64,000 nt of DNA, from positions 81,245 through 145,244 of the forward strand of contig NZ_VSSS01000011.1 in NCBI RefSeq assembly GCF_008123425.1. The letters are read 5' to 3'. Within the stretch, counting starts at the first letter, position 1, and every line of letters starts with the position of its first letter. Origin of the DNA: Bradyrhizobium rifense (GTDB taxonomy: Bacteria > Pseudomonadota > Alphaproteobacteria > Rhizobiales > Xanthobacteraceae). The notes beneath the pieces are model-generated. The model had not been told where the DNA came from. It saw only the letters and a list, made by a program, of their open reading frames with translations, and ran no database searches. The position numbers and the translations under genes were made by a program. Shown here piece after piece: positions 1-8,449 of this stretch.

Positions 1-1
1 C

Positions 2-286
2 GGCGCCAGCGACCGCGGCATCATCCGCCGCGTGCTGCTGCCATCCTCCGCACCCGAAATCGCGGAGATCCTGCGGTTGGTGCTGGGCTGGGCCTGGACC
101 TACGTCATCGTCGCCGAGCTGATCGGCTCGTCCTCCGGCATCGGCCACATGATCACCGACAGCCAGGCGCTGCTCAATACCGGTCAGATCATCTTCGGCA
201 TCATCGTCATCGGGCTGATCGGCCTCCTCTCGGACTTCATGTTCAAGGCGTTCAACGCCTGGCTGTTTCCGTGGAGGCTCGCATGA
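2..286 (+). CDS. ABC transporter permease, NitT/TauT (SsuC/TauC) type, C-terminal part
   Basis: This is the last 94 codons of an inner-membrane permease whose start lies left of the window. The visible part has two hydrophobic stretches and ends FNAWLFPWRLA, a tail typical of TauC/SsuC/NrtB permeases (family knowledge). The phrase VIVAELIGSSSGIGHMI is also characteristic of this group. The stop overlaps the ATG of the downstream ATPase by four bases (ATGA), so the two are translationally coupled. The substrate cannot be read from the sequence; the amidase gene downstream suggests a nitrogenous compound rather than a sulfonate, which is inference. Confidence 0.85.
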   Translation, partial: GASDRGIIRRVLLPSSAPEIAEILRLVLGWAWTYVIVAELIGSSSGIGHMITDSQALLNTGQIIFGIIVIGLIGLLSDFMFKAFNAWLFPWRLA

Positions 287-1068
287 CCACGCTGAGGATC
301 GAACAGGTCTCGCGGACCTTCCCGGCGCGCCACGGCAACGCGCCCACAAGAGCGCTGGAGCCGACCGACCTCATCATCGGCAACAACGACTTCGTCACGA
401 TCCTTGGGCCCTCCGGCTGCGGCAAGTCCACGCTGCTTCGCATCGTTGCAGGCCTCGACCGTCCGACCAGCGGACGCGTCACGCTCGATGGCCGCGAGGT
501 CACCGGCCCCGGCGCGGATCGCGGCATGGTGTTCCAGTCCTACACGCTGTTTCCCTGGCTCACCGTGCGCGAGAACATCGCCTTCGGCCTGCGCGAGCGC
601 GGCGTGCCGGAGGGCGAGCGCAACAAGGTTGCGGATGCCTTCATCCGCCAGGTCGGACTGTCCGGCTTCGAGAACCATTGGCCGAAGCAGCTCTCGGGCG
701 GCATGCAGCAGCGCACCGCGATTGCACGCGCGCTCGCCAATGATCCAAAGATCCTGCTGCTCGACGAACCCTTCGGCGCGCTGGATAACCAGACCCGCGC
801 CTTGATGCAGGAAATGTTGCTGGGCATCTGGGAGCGCGACCAGAAGACCGTGCTGTTCGTGACCCATGACATCGAGGAGGCAATCTTCCTCGGCAGCCGC
901 GTCATCGTCATGAGCGCCCGCCCCGGCCGCATCAAGGCCGAGATCAATGTAGACCTGCCGCATCCGCGCTCCTACAAGATCAAGACTACGCCCGAATTCG
1001 TCCAGCTGAAGGAACGGCTGGTCGAGGAGATCCGCACCGAGGCGCTGAAGGTTGCCGAACATGCCTGA
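283..1068 (+). CDS. ABC transporter ATP-binding protein, NitT/TauT type
   Basis: This 261-residue cytoplasmic ATPase powers the preceding permease. It has Walker A (GPSGCGKST), the signature LSGGMQQRTAIARAL, Walker B with the LLLDEPFGALD D-loop, and a switch histidine in FVTHDIEEA. The length fits SsuB/TauB/NrtD. A GTG at 271 is possible, but the ATG at 283 overlaps the permease stop as ATGA and is preferred. It overlaps the next gene by eight bases, so permease, ATPase and amidase form one operon. The binding protein is probably upstream of the window. Confidence 0.93.
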   Translation: MTTLRIEQVSRTFPARHGNAPTRALEPTDLIIGNNDFVTILGPSGCGKSTLLRIVAGLDRPTSGRVTLDGREVTGPGADRGMVFQSYTLFPWLTVRENIAFGLRERGVPEGERNKVADAFIRQVGLSGFENHWPKQLSGGMQQRTAIARALANDPKILLLDEPFGALDNQTRALMQEMLLGIWERDQKTVLFVTHDIEEAIFLGSRVIVMSARPGRIKAEINVDLPHPRSYKIKTTPEFVQLKERLVEEIRTEALKVAEHA

Positions 1069-2293
1069 TACTCAGTCCCACGCCAATGGCGAGCGCGTCC
1101 TCGCCGATCTCAATGCGCTGCGTGCGCTGGGCGCCTACAAGACTGGCGTGCACAAGCCGACCTTCTCCGAGCCGCACAGGCAATCGCTGGACTGGCTGGT
1201 GCGGAAGCTGCCCGAGGCCGGCCTTGCGGGCGCGATCGACGGCATCGGCAATGTCCTCGGCACCAGTGCGAAGCCCGGACCGAAATTACTCGCCGGATCG
1301 CACCTCGAGAGCCAAAACTACGCTGGCTGGCTCGATGGCCCACTCGGTGTCGTCTATGCGCTCGAGGCGGCGCGCGTGCTCAACACAGATCCCTCGGTGA
1401 AAGGCGCGGTCGAAGTCGCCGCATGGTGTGACGAGGAAGGCCATTTCGGCAGCTTCCTCGGCTCGCGCTCCTATGTCGGGCAGGTGACCGAAGCGGAAAT
1501 CGATGCCGCGCGCGACCGCACCAATGGCCGCACCATGCGCGACGCGCTGGCCGCCATGGGGCTTGCCGGACGCGCCCGTGTCGCCGCCGAGCCGGGACGG
1601 CACGTCGGCTATCTCGAGGCGCATATCGAGCAGGGCGACACGCTCGAGAGCGACAAACTCGCGATCGGCGTCGTGACTTCCATCGTCGGCATCTGGCAGT
1701 ACCGCATCGCTTTCGCCGGTGAGCAAAACCATGCCGGTACCACGCGCATGGCCGTGCGCAAGGATGCCGGCCTGACGCTGGCCAAATTCTGCGTGGCGGT
1801 CGACCAGCGTTTCCCGGCTGCATGCGGACCGCGCACGGTCTGGACCACCGGTCGCATCACGCTCGATCCGGGCGCGCCGAGCATCATTCCGGGTGGCGCG
1901 GAGATGCTGTTCCAGATCCGCGACGACAACCCGACGATAATCGCGCGGCTGGAAAAGCTGCTGCGAACGATGGCGGACGAGGCCAATGGCAAGGGCCCCT
2001 GTACCGTGACCGTGGAGCGGATACGCGTGGGCGCGCCCGCCATGATGGATACACGCTTCCAGGATGCGATCGAGGCCGCGAGCAAGGCCCTGGCCGGCGG
2101 ACGATCACTGCGCATGCCGAGCGGCGCCGGGCACGATGCTCAGATGCTCGCGACCATCATGCCGGCAGCGATGCTGTTCGTGCCCTCGATCGGCGGTATC
2201 AGCCATCACTGGACCGAGAACACCGCCGATGCCGACATTATCACCGGCGCGCAGGTGTTCGTCGATGCCTGCCGGCGGATTCTCACAGGCTAG
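1061..2293 (+). CDS. Zn-dependent hydantoinase/carbamoylase family amidase (M20 fold)
   Basis: The 410-residue product belongs to the family of N-carbamoyl-L-amino-acid hydrolases, allantoate amidohydrolases and beta-ureidopropionases. These remove ammonia or a carbamoyl group with a two-metal M20 centre. Visible metal-ligand motifs in order are GSHLESQNYAGWLDG (His and Asp), CDEEGHFG (Glu pair), EAHIEQG (His) and GGISHHWTE (late His). The ATG at 1061 lies eight bases inside the ATPase gene; a TTG at 1052 is a weaker alternative. Linkage to a NitT/TauT transporter suggests import followed by hydrolysis of a ureido or carbamoyl compound. The exact substrate is not predictable. Its stop overlaps the stop of the convergent bamA-like gene. 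Confidence 0.88.
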   Translation: MPDTQSHANGERVLADLNALRALGAYKTGVHKPTFSEPHRQSLDWLVRKLPEAGLAGAIDGIGNVLGTSAKPGPKLLAGSHLESQNYAGWLDGPLGVVYALEAARVLNTDPSVKGAVEVAAWCDEEGHFGSFLGSRSYVGQVTEAEIDAARDRTNGRTMRDALAAMGLAGRARVAAEPGRHVGYLEAHIEQGDTLESDKLAIGVVTSIVGIWQYRIAFAGEQNHAGTTRMAVRKDAGLTLAKFCVAVDQRFPAACGPRTVWTTGRITLDPGAPSIIPGGAEMLFQIRDDNPTIIARLEKLLRTMADEANGKGPCTVTVERIRVGAPAMMDTRFQDAIEAASKALAGGRSLRMPSGAGHDAQMLATIMPAAMLFVPSIGGISHHWTENTADADIITGAQVFVDACRRILTG

Positions 2294-4806
2294 AACGACG
2301 TACCGCCGCCGAACCTGAACTGCTGCACGATGTCGTATTTGCCTTTCGTGAGCGGCACAGCGTAGTCGAAGCGCAGCGGTCCGAACGGCGAGGCCCAGAT
2401 CAGGCCGACACCGACTGACGAGCGCACCACGCTGCTGTCGTCATATTGCAGTCCGCAGGTCGGGCAAGCCTTGGTATTGACCTCGCCCGTCGCCGCCCAT
2501 GAGGTGGGCCCCTGATAACCCCAAAGCGAGCCGGCATCGGCATAGACCGCGCCCTTCAGCCCGACCTCCTTGGGCAGGAACCAGAAGGGCATCTGCAACT
2601 CCGTGGACGCGCCCCAGTATTTCGTACCGCCGAGCGCATCGCCGGTGGCGCCGAAGCTTGCATAGGTGATGTCACGCGGACCGATACCGTTGGGCGCGAA
2701 GCCGCGCACGAGGTTCGGGCCCATCTGGAAGTGATCCAGCATGCGCAGATCGTTGTTGCCGATCTTGTTGAGAACACCGCCCTGGAGATGGATCACACTG
2801 ATAATCTCTGACACCAGCGGCGTGTAGTATTTGGTGTCCAGCGCGGTTTTCAGATAAGTGACGTCGCCGCCGACGCCGGCAAAATCCTGCTTGAAGTCGA
2901 TGAGCAGGCCGTCGTTCGGGTTCTTTGTGTTGTCGAGCGTATTGTAGGTCAGCGTATAACCCACGGCCGAAGTCAAGGTCGGGCCGCTCGCCAATTCCTT
3001 GCGGATCGGCAGGCTCGATTCGCCGTCAGCGTAGCAGCCGTAGCCGTAGTAACCTGAACTTGTCGAGTTGGTGGGATCCACTCCGCCCAGCACGCTCTGG
3101 ATGTAGGCCGGCGTCGGGTTGAAGGCCAGCGATGTATTGGCTGCGTTGTTGTTACAATTGTTATAGGCGCTGGGGAGCGTGATAGTCTGCTGATAGAGCG
3201 AGTAGCGGAGCTGGAGCGACAGGTCTTCGCGCAGCGCGAAGCCCAGGCGCGGCGAGAAGCCGAGCGTCGTCACCGAGTAGCTGGTATAGCTGTTCGACAA
3301 ATTCTCGCGCCAGTAGGTGTCAAATCCAAGTGCGACCCGGTAGTCGAGCAAATAGGGCTCGACAAAGGACAGCGACACGCCGCGGGCGTACTGGCCGTAA
3401 GTCACCGACGCCTTGGCATAGAGGCCCTTGCCGAACAGATTGCGCTCGGAGACCGAGACCTCGGCGAGCGCGCCGTCGGTCGTGGAGTAGCCGCCAGAGA
3501 CCGAGAAATCGCCGGTCGACTTCTCCTCCATGTCGACGATCAGGATCACACGATCGCTGGAGGAGCCGGGCTCCGTGGTGATCTTGACGCTCTTGAAATA
3601 GTCGAGGTTCTTCAACCGGCGCTCGGCGCGGTCGACCAGGGCGCGGTTGTAGGCGTCGCCCTCGGAGATGTCGAATTCGCGCCGGATCACGTAGTCGCGC
3701 GTGCGGGTATTGCCCCGCAGATTGATGCGCTCGATATAGGTGCGCGGCCCTTCGTCGATGTTGAACACGACCGAGACGGTGTGTGATTCGAAATTCCGGT
3801 CACCGCCCGGACGCACCACCGCGAAGGCATAGCCGCGGCGCGAGGCTTCGATCTGCATCTCCTCGGTCGACTTCTCGACCGATTCGACATTGTAGAGCGA
3901 GCCGACATTGACGCGCGAAAAGCCGCGCAGCGAGCTCGCGTCGAAATTGGCGATGCTGGAGTGAAAGTCGACTGTACCGACGCGGTATTGCTGGCCCTCC
4001 TCGATCTTGAAGCTGACGAGGAAACCCTTCTTGTCCGGATCATATTCGGTCAGCGCCGCCACGACCTGCGCATCCGCAAAGCCGTTCTTCAGGTAGAAGC
4101 GGCGGATCAGGTCGCGGTCGGCCTCGACCCGGTCCGGATCGTAGATGTCACCGCTGCTGAGGAAGCTGAGCAGATTGCTCTCATGCGTCTTGATCACGTC
4201 GCGCAGGCGCGCGGCCGAGAAGGCGCTGTTGCCGATGAACTCGACCGACTTGACGCCGGTCTTGACGCCCTCCTCGACCGTGAAGACGAGATCGACGCGG
4301 TTGTTCGGCTGCTCGATGATTTCAGGCGTGACGCGGACGTCGTAGCGGCCCGAGCGACGATAGATCTCGGCGATCCGCAGCGTGTCGGATTGCACCATCG
4401 CGCGCGAGAAGGTCCCACGCGGCTTGGACTGGACCTCGGCGGTGAGCTGCTCGTCCTTGATCTTCTTGTTGCCCTCGAAGGCAACGCGGCCGATCACGGC
4501 GTTTTCCACCACCGACACCACGACATGGCCGCCGGCCCGGTTGACCTTCACATCCTGAAACAGGCCGGTCTCGATCAATGCCTTGAGGCCGTCGTCGAGG
4601 GCGGCCTGGTCGAACTGCCCGTTGGGGCCGGCCTTGAAGTAGGAGCGAACCGTCTCGGCCTCGACGCGGCGATTGCCTTCGACCACGATCGTATCCATGG
4701 CTTGCGTCGCCGCGGCCGGCTGCGGCAACAGCACCAACGGAAGTGAGGTTGCAATCGACACGCCACCCACGACCGCCGCGACAAGCCAGGCCCGCAAAAA
4801 CGACAT
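2290..4806 (-). CDS. bamA: Outer-membrane protein assembly factor BamA (Omp85)
   Basis: This 838-residue protein inserts beta-barrel proteins into the outer membrane. It has an N-terminal signal sequence (SFLRAWLVAAVVGG, then an AAA-type cleavage region), five POTRA-like repeats beginning at IVVEGNRRVEAETVRSYF, and a C-terminal beta-barrel with the conserved VRGF motif (NLVRGFAPNGIGPRD). It ends in phenylalanine, as expected for barrel proteins. The start at 4806 has GAGG about ten bases upstream; the frame stays open further but lacks a signal sequence there. It stands alone, without the rseP, lpxD or fabZ neighbours usual for bamA, so it may be a second copy. The barrel holds an unusual Asn/Ser/Gly/Tyr-rich loop with several cysteines around residues 590-640. 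Confidence 0.93.
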   Translation of the reverse strand: MSFLRAWLVAAVVGGVSIATSLPLVLLPQPAAATQAMDTIVVEGNRRVEAETVRSYFKAGPNGQFDQAALDDGLKALIETGLFQDVKVNRAGGHVVVSVVENAVIGRVAFEGNKKIKDEQLTAEVQSKPRGTFSRAMVQSDTLRIAEIYRRSGRYDVRVTPEIIEQPNNRVDLVFTVEEGVKTGVKSVEFIGNSAFSAARLRDVIKTHESNLLSFLSSGDIYDPDRVEADRDLIRRFYLKNGFADAQVVAALTEYDPDKKGFLVSFKIEEGQQYRVGTVDFHSSIANFDASSLRGFSRVNVGSLYNVESVEKSTEEMQIEASRRGYAFAVVRPGGDRNFESHTVSVVFNIDEGPRTYIERINLRGNTRTRDYVIRREFDISEGDAYNRALVDRAERRLKNLDYFKSVKITTEPGSSSDRVILIVDMEEKSTGDFSVSGGYSTTDGALAEVSVSERNLFGKGLYAKASVTYGQYARGVSLSFVEPYLLDYRVALGFDTYWRENLSNSYTSYSVTTLGFSPRLGFALREDLSLQLRYSLYQQTITLPSAYNNCNNNAANTSLAFNPTPAYIQSVLGGVDPTNSTSSGYYGYGCYADGESSLPIRKELASGPTLTSAVGYTLTYNTLDNTKNPNDGLLIDFKQDFAGVGGDVTYLKTALDTKYYTPLVSEIISVIHLQGGVLNKIGNNDLRMLDHFQMGPNLVRGFAPNGIGPRDITYASFGATGDALGGTKYWGASTELQMPFWFLPKEVGLKGAVYADAGSLWGYQGPTSWAATGEVNTKACPTCGLQYDDSSVVRSSVGVGLIWASPFGPLRFDYAVPLTKGKYDIVQQFRFGGGTSF

Positions 4807-5033
4807 TCCACACCTCAAGAGCAGCTGACTTGCTCTGAAACGGGAAAGCTGTGGCCACGGTGTGGCTTTCAGATTGCTGTACTGTTTCTGCGGATTGAGT
4901 TTGATTGAGCCGCCGACGCACATAGCGCCGTACGCGCGGCGTTTGCGCAAAGAGCCAGCAACATCAGGCAAAACAAGGCTTGTTTACGGGCGGCTGGGGC
5001 GAGTTCGGCACCATGTCTCACGCCCGTCACGCC

Positions 5034-6602
5034 TTATGTTGCGCCCTTCAACCGATCGGCCATGCGCTCAGCGATCGCGACCGTGGTCAAATGAGTGTTG
5101 GCGCGCGGCACTTCCGGCATGACCGAGGCATCGATCACGCGCAATCCCGTGCATCCCATCACCCGGCATTCGTGATCGACGACCGAACGCGCGTCGTCCG
5201 GCGCGCCCATTCTGCAGGTGCCGCTGGCGTGCTGCGCGTCGCTGCACTCGGCGAACAGCCAATCATCCAACCCCGCATCACTGAACGGCTCGTCCATGGA
5301 GCGTCCGCTGGCGCCATAGTCGACGCGGTCGGCGATATCGGTCACCGCAGGCTGCAGACAGATATCACGCAGGCGGCGGACGCCGTCGCGCATGCGCAAG
5401 AGATCGCGAGAGTCGGACAACATGCGCTCCTCGATGGCCGGATCGACCTCAGGGTCGGTCGTCACGATGCGGACGTGCCCCTGGCTGAAAGCCTGATAGA
5501 CGGAAACCGCGATGCGTCCCAGCGTGACTTCCACCATCGATTGCGACGAGCGGGCAAGATTGCCGGCGATCATGATCATGTCGTTGTCGCCTGCGTCTGC
5601 GAGGCCCGAAGAGTAGCGCAGGCAACAATTGGTGTGCCGGTGCATCAGCGTGCTCACCTGGCTGCCTTCGCGCAAATGCAGCAGTGCGTTGACGATCGGA
5701 TGGTCCAGCAAATTCTCGCCCACCGGCAGGTCCGCGCGGATGGGGATGCCGAGTCTCTCCAACAGGGCGGCAGGACCAACGCCGGAGCGCTGCAGGATAG
5801 CCGGCGAATGGATGGCGCCGGCGCAGAGGATAACGTCACGCGTCGCGCGGGGCGTGTAGGATCGACCGTTCACGCGGACATGGACGCCGTTGGCGTGCAG
5901 CCGATTGCCTTCGAAGGTGATGGTGTCGACCAGCGCGTGACCGACGATGTCGAGGTTGGTGCGATCGCGCGCCGGCTCCAGATAGCCGTCATTAGTGGAG
6001 ATCCGTAAGCCGCCCTCGCTGTTGATGGCGTAGGGCGAGACGCCGGTGCCGGTTGGCGCGTTGTGATCCTCACACCAGCCATAGCCGAGGCCGAGGGCCG
6101 ACGCGCGCAGCGCGCGGTCGACGTTGCCCCAATCCGGGATCGGAGCGCGATACACCGGGATTGGACCCCGATCGCCGTGATAGGGCGCGTCGGGGAAATT
6201 CTTGTCCGTCTCGAGCTTGCAGAAATAGGGCAGAAGCTCGTCCCATGACCAGCCCGAGCAGCCCGCGGCCGCCCAGCGGTCGATGTCGTCGGGAACAGCA
6301 CGGATCGCGATCTGGCCATTGATTGTCGAGCTGCCGCCCATGGCGCGGCCACGCCAGAGCAGCAGCGGCTGCTGCCGCTCGGTGCGTCGCGCCAACAGTT
6401 TCGGCCAGCGGAAGTCGTCGTCGCCGATGGCGCGCATCGGGTTGGGGATGCGGATATGTTCCGGCGTGGTTGCAGTGCGGAGATCCCGCCCCGCCTCGAG
6501 CAGCAGCACACGATGCGATGGATCTTCGCTGAGGCGCGCGGCCAGCGTCGCTCCGGCGGAACCTCCGCCGATGATGATCGTATCGTATTCCTGTTCAATC
6601 AC
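5034..6602 (-). CDS. GMC family FAD-dependent oxidoreductase (choline-dehydrogenase-like)
   Basis: This 522-residue flavoprotein should oxidise an alcohol group, perhaps on a sugar. It shows the N-terminal dinucleotide fold IIIGGGSAGATLAARL, the first GMC signature GRAMGGSSTINGQIAIR, the second signature CAGAIHSPAILQRSGVGP, and the C-terminal catalytic His and Asn in HASGTCRMG and ANTHLTT. The GTG at 6602 follows GGAGGAGCGCGCAGGAC and gives the usual short N-terminus; a TTG at 6629 is the alternative. It lies 40 bases after a sugar permease on the same strand, so it is probably the last gene of that transporter operon. A role in oxidising the imported sugar is inference. Confidence 0.9.
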   Translation of the reverse strand: MIEQEYDTIIIGGGSAGATLAARLSEDPSHRVLLLEAGRDLRTATTPEHIRIPNPMRAIGDDDFRWPKLLARRTERQQPLLLWRGRAMGGSSTINGQIAIRAVPDDIDRWAAAGCSGWSWDELLPYFCKLETDKNFPDAPYHGDRGPIPVYRAPIPDWGNVDRALRASALGLGYGWCEDHNAPTGTGVSPYAINSEGGLRISTNDGYLEPARDRTNLDIVGHALVDTITFEGNRLHANGVHVRVNGRSYTPRATRDVILCAGAIHSPAILQRSGVGPAALLERLGIPIRADLPVGENLLDHPIVNALLHLREGSQVSTLMHRHTNCCLRYSSGLADAGDNDMIMIAGNLARSSQSMVEVTLGRIAVSVYQAFSQGHVRIVTTDPEVDPAIEERMLSDSRDLLRMRDGVRRLRDICLQPAVTDIADRVDYGASGRSMDEPFSDAGLDDWLFAECSDAQHASGTCRMGAPDDARSVVDHECRVMGCTGLRVIDASVMPEVPRANTHLTTVAIAERMADRLKGAT

Positions 6603-6642
6603 GTCCTGCGCGCTCCTCCGACGGCCCAATGGGACGTGGCGA

Positions 6643-7500
6643 TCATTCCTTCAGACCGGTTCCGGCCACGCCACGCACGAAATTTCGGCGCATCAGCGAA
6701 AAGAATAGCGCGCTGGGAACGAGAGCAAGGGCCGCCGCCGCGCTGAGATGACCGATATCCACTGTGAAGCCGGTCTGAAACAGCGCCAGCCCAACCTCGA
6801 GCGTATACGTATCCTTGTTGGCCGTCACGACCAGCGGCCATGCGAACGCGGTCCAGGCCTGAAAGAACGCCAGCACAGCCAGCGCCCCCAGAGGGCCCCG
6901 CATCAATGGGAGCACGATCCGCAGAAAGATCCATCCCTCGCCTGCCCCATCCACTCGCGCGGCCTCCAGAAGCTCGTCGGGGATCGATGTCGTCACATAT
7001 TGCCGCACCAGGAAGATGCCGAAGCTCATCACGAGATAACCGACCAGAAGTCCGGGCAGCGTGTTCAGCAGTCCCGCGGCCTGAACGTTCAGATAGAGCG
7101 GGATCATGTACACTTCAAAGGGAACGACCGATGTCGCGATGATGACGCCGAAGACGGCCGGAAACCAGGGCAGATCGAACTTGCCGAGCACGTAGCCGGC
7201 GATGGCGGAAGTGGAGACGATGCTGGCCGTCGAAATCCCTGCAAAGATCAGCGTATTGCCGATCCAGCGAAGCAGCGGCGTTTCGTGCAGCACGCCGAGG
7301 ATGTTCTCCAGCGTCGGCCGGTCCGGAATGATGGTTGGCGGCCACGCCAGCAATTCCGGCGGCGTCTTGAATGCGTTGCTGATCAGGAAGACGAGCGGCA
7401 GCAGCATCATCAGGCCGACAGCAAAAAGAACGACGTCGATCGCGAGGCCGGCAGGCGTGTTCCGATCAACATCGCTGGAGGGATGGTCTGGATCGCTCAC
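6643..7500 (-). CDS. Carbohydrate ABC transporter permease (MalG type, CUT1)
   Basis: This 285-residue inner-membrane protein has about six hydrophobic segments, starting with VVLFAVGLMMLLPLVFLISN, and the EAA loop ELLEAARVDGAGEG that docks the ATPase. The frame is open far upstream, but that part is only the shadow of the neighbouring permease. The GTG at 7500 overlaps the upstream stop as GTGA and gives a normal MalG length. It forms a pair with the permease at 7497-8384. No ATPase gene is present in the cluster. Confidence 0.92.
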   Translation of the reverse strand: MSDPDHPSSDVDRNTPAGLAIDVVLFAVGLMMLLPLVFLISNAFKTPPELLAWPPTIIPDRPTLENILGVLHETPLLRWIGNTLIFAGISTASIVSTSAIAGYVLGKFDLPWFPAVFGVIIATSVVPFEVYMIPLYLNVQAAGLLNTLPGLLVGYLVMSFGIFLVRQYVTTSIPDELLEAARVDGAGEGWIFLRIVLPLMRGPLGALAVLAFFQAWTAFAWPLVVTANKDTYTLEVGLALFQTGFTVDIGHLSAAAALALVPSALFFSLMRRNFVRGVAGTGLKE

Positions 7501-8384
7501 GCGCGGCTCCGATCCCGAAACAGTCTGAACTGCGCGCCCGTCAGGACGAGCACGATCACGAGAAGGACCACGGCTTCGGCGGCGGCATAGCCGACCCGAT
7601 AATTTCGAAAACTGTTTTCGAGCATGTCGAGGACGAGGACGCGAACGAGATGTCCCGGCGCACCCTGGACGTCCGAGGCTAGGACGAAGGCCTGCGCATA
7701 GATGTTGTACGACGAGATCAGCGTGATCACCGAGACATACAGCATCACCGGCTTCAACAGAGGGATTGCAACGTAGCGGAAGGCCTGGAACGAGGATGCA
7801 CCGTCGAGGCGCGCCGCCTCGTACAGCGCCTCCGGAACGTTCTTCAACCCGACCAGAAAGATCAGGACGGCGTAGCCGATCGACTGCCAGGAGCACAGCA
7901 CGATCAGACACACCAACGATAAGGCAGGGTCGAACAACCAGGACTGGGCCGGGATTCCGAACCATCCAATAAGGGCATTGAGCGGCCCGAGCCGGGCATC
8001 GAAAATCCATTTCCAGGCCATCGCCGCCGGCACCAGCGAGACGACGTGCGGCAGGAAGATCGAGGTTTCGTAGAAGCCACTGCGTCGCAGCCCCTGCCGG
8101 CTGTTGATCAGTGCGGCGAGCGCCAGCCCGACGGGAATGGTGATCACCAGGACGCCGAAGGCGACGATGGTGGTATTGAAAATCGCTTCGAGAAACAGCG
8201 GATCACTCATCAGCTCGACAAAGTTGTCGAATCCGACGAATGGCTTGCGCCGTGAGATGATGTTCCACTTGAACAGGCTGAGACGCAGTGTCTCAGCGAT
8301 TGGGTAAACGCGCAGGCAAGCATAGAGGCCGAGAACCGGGAGCAGCGCCAGAACCGGAAACAGCCATTTCGGCTTGGAACGCAT
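7497..8384 (-). CDS. Sugar ABC transporter permease (MalF type, CUT1)
   Basis: The 295-residue protein has six predicted membrane spans, opening with LFPVLALLPVLGLYACL, and the cytoplasmic EAA loop ALYEAARLDGASSFQAF. This is the first permease of a binding-protein-dependent CUT1 importer. It follows the binding-protein gene by 65 bases and overlaps the second permease by four. Operon position and size fit the family. The sugar is unknown; NagB- and NagA-like enzymes nearby suggest an amino sugar, which is inference. Confidence 0.92.
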   Translation of the reverse strand: MRSKPKWLFPVLALLPVLGLYACLRVYPIAETLRLSLFKWNIISRRKPFVGFDNFVELMSDPLFLEAIFNTTIVAFGVLVITIPVGLALAALINSRQGLRRSGFYETSIFLPHVVSLVPAAMAWKWIFDARLGPLNALIGWFGIPAQSWLFDPALSLVCLIVLCSWQSIGYAVLIFLVGLKNVPEALYEAARLDGASSFQAFRYVAIPLLKPVMLYVSVITLISSYNIYAQAFVLASDVQGAPGHLVRVLVLDMLENSFRNYRVGYAAAEAVVLLVIVLVLTGAQFRLFRDRSRA

Positions 8385-8449
8385 GGAGTCTCCCGGAGCG
8401 GCCGCCGGCTAGCGCTGCAATTGTGTGGTCGCTACCATTGGGGGCGAGC

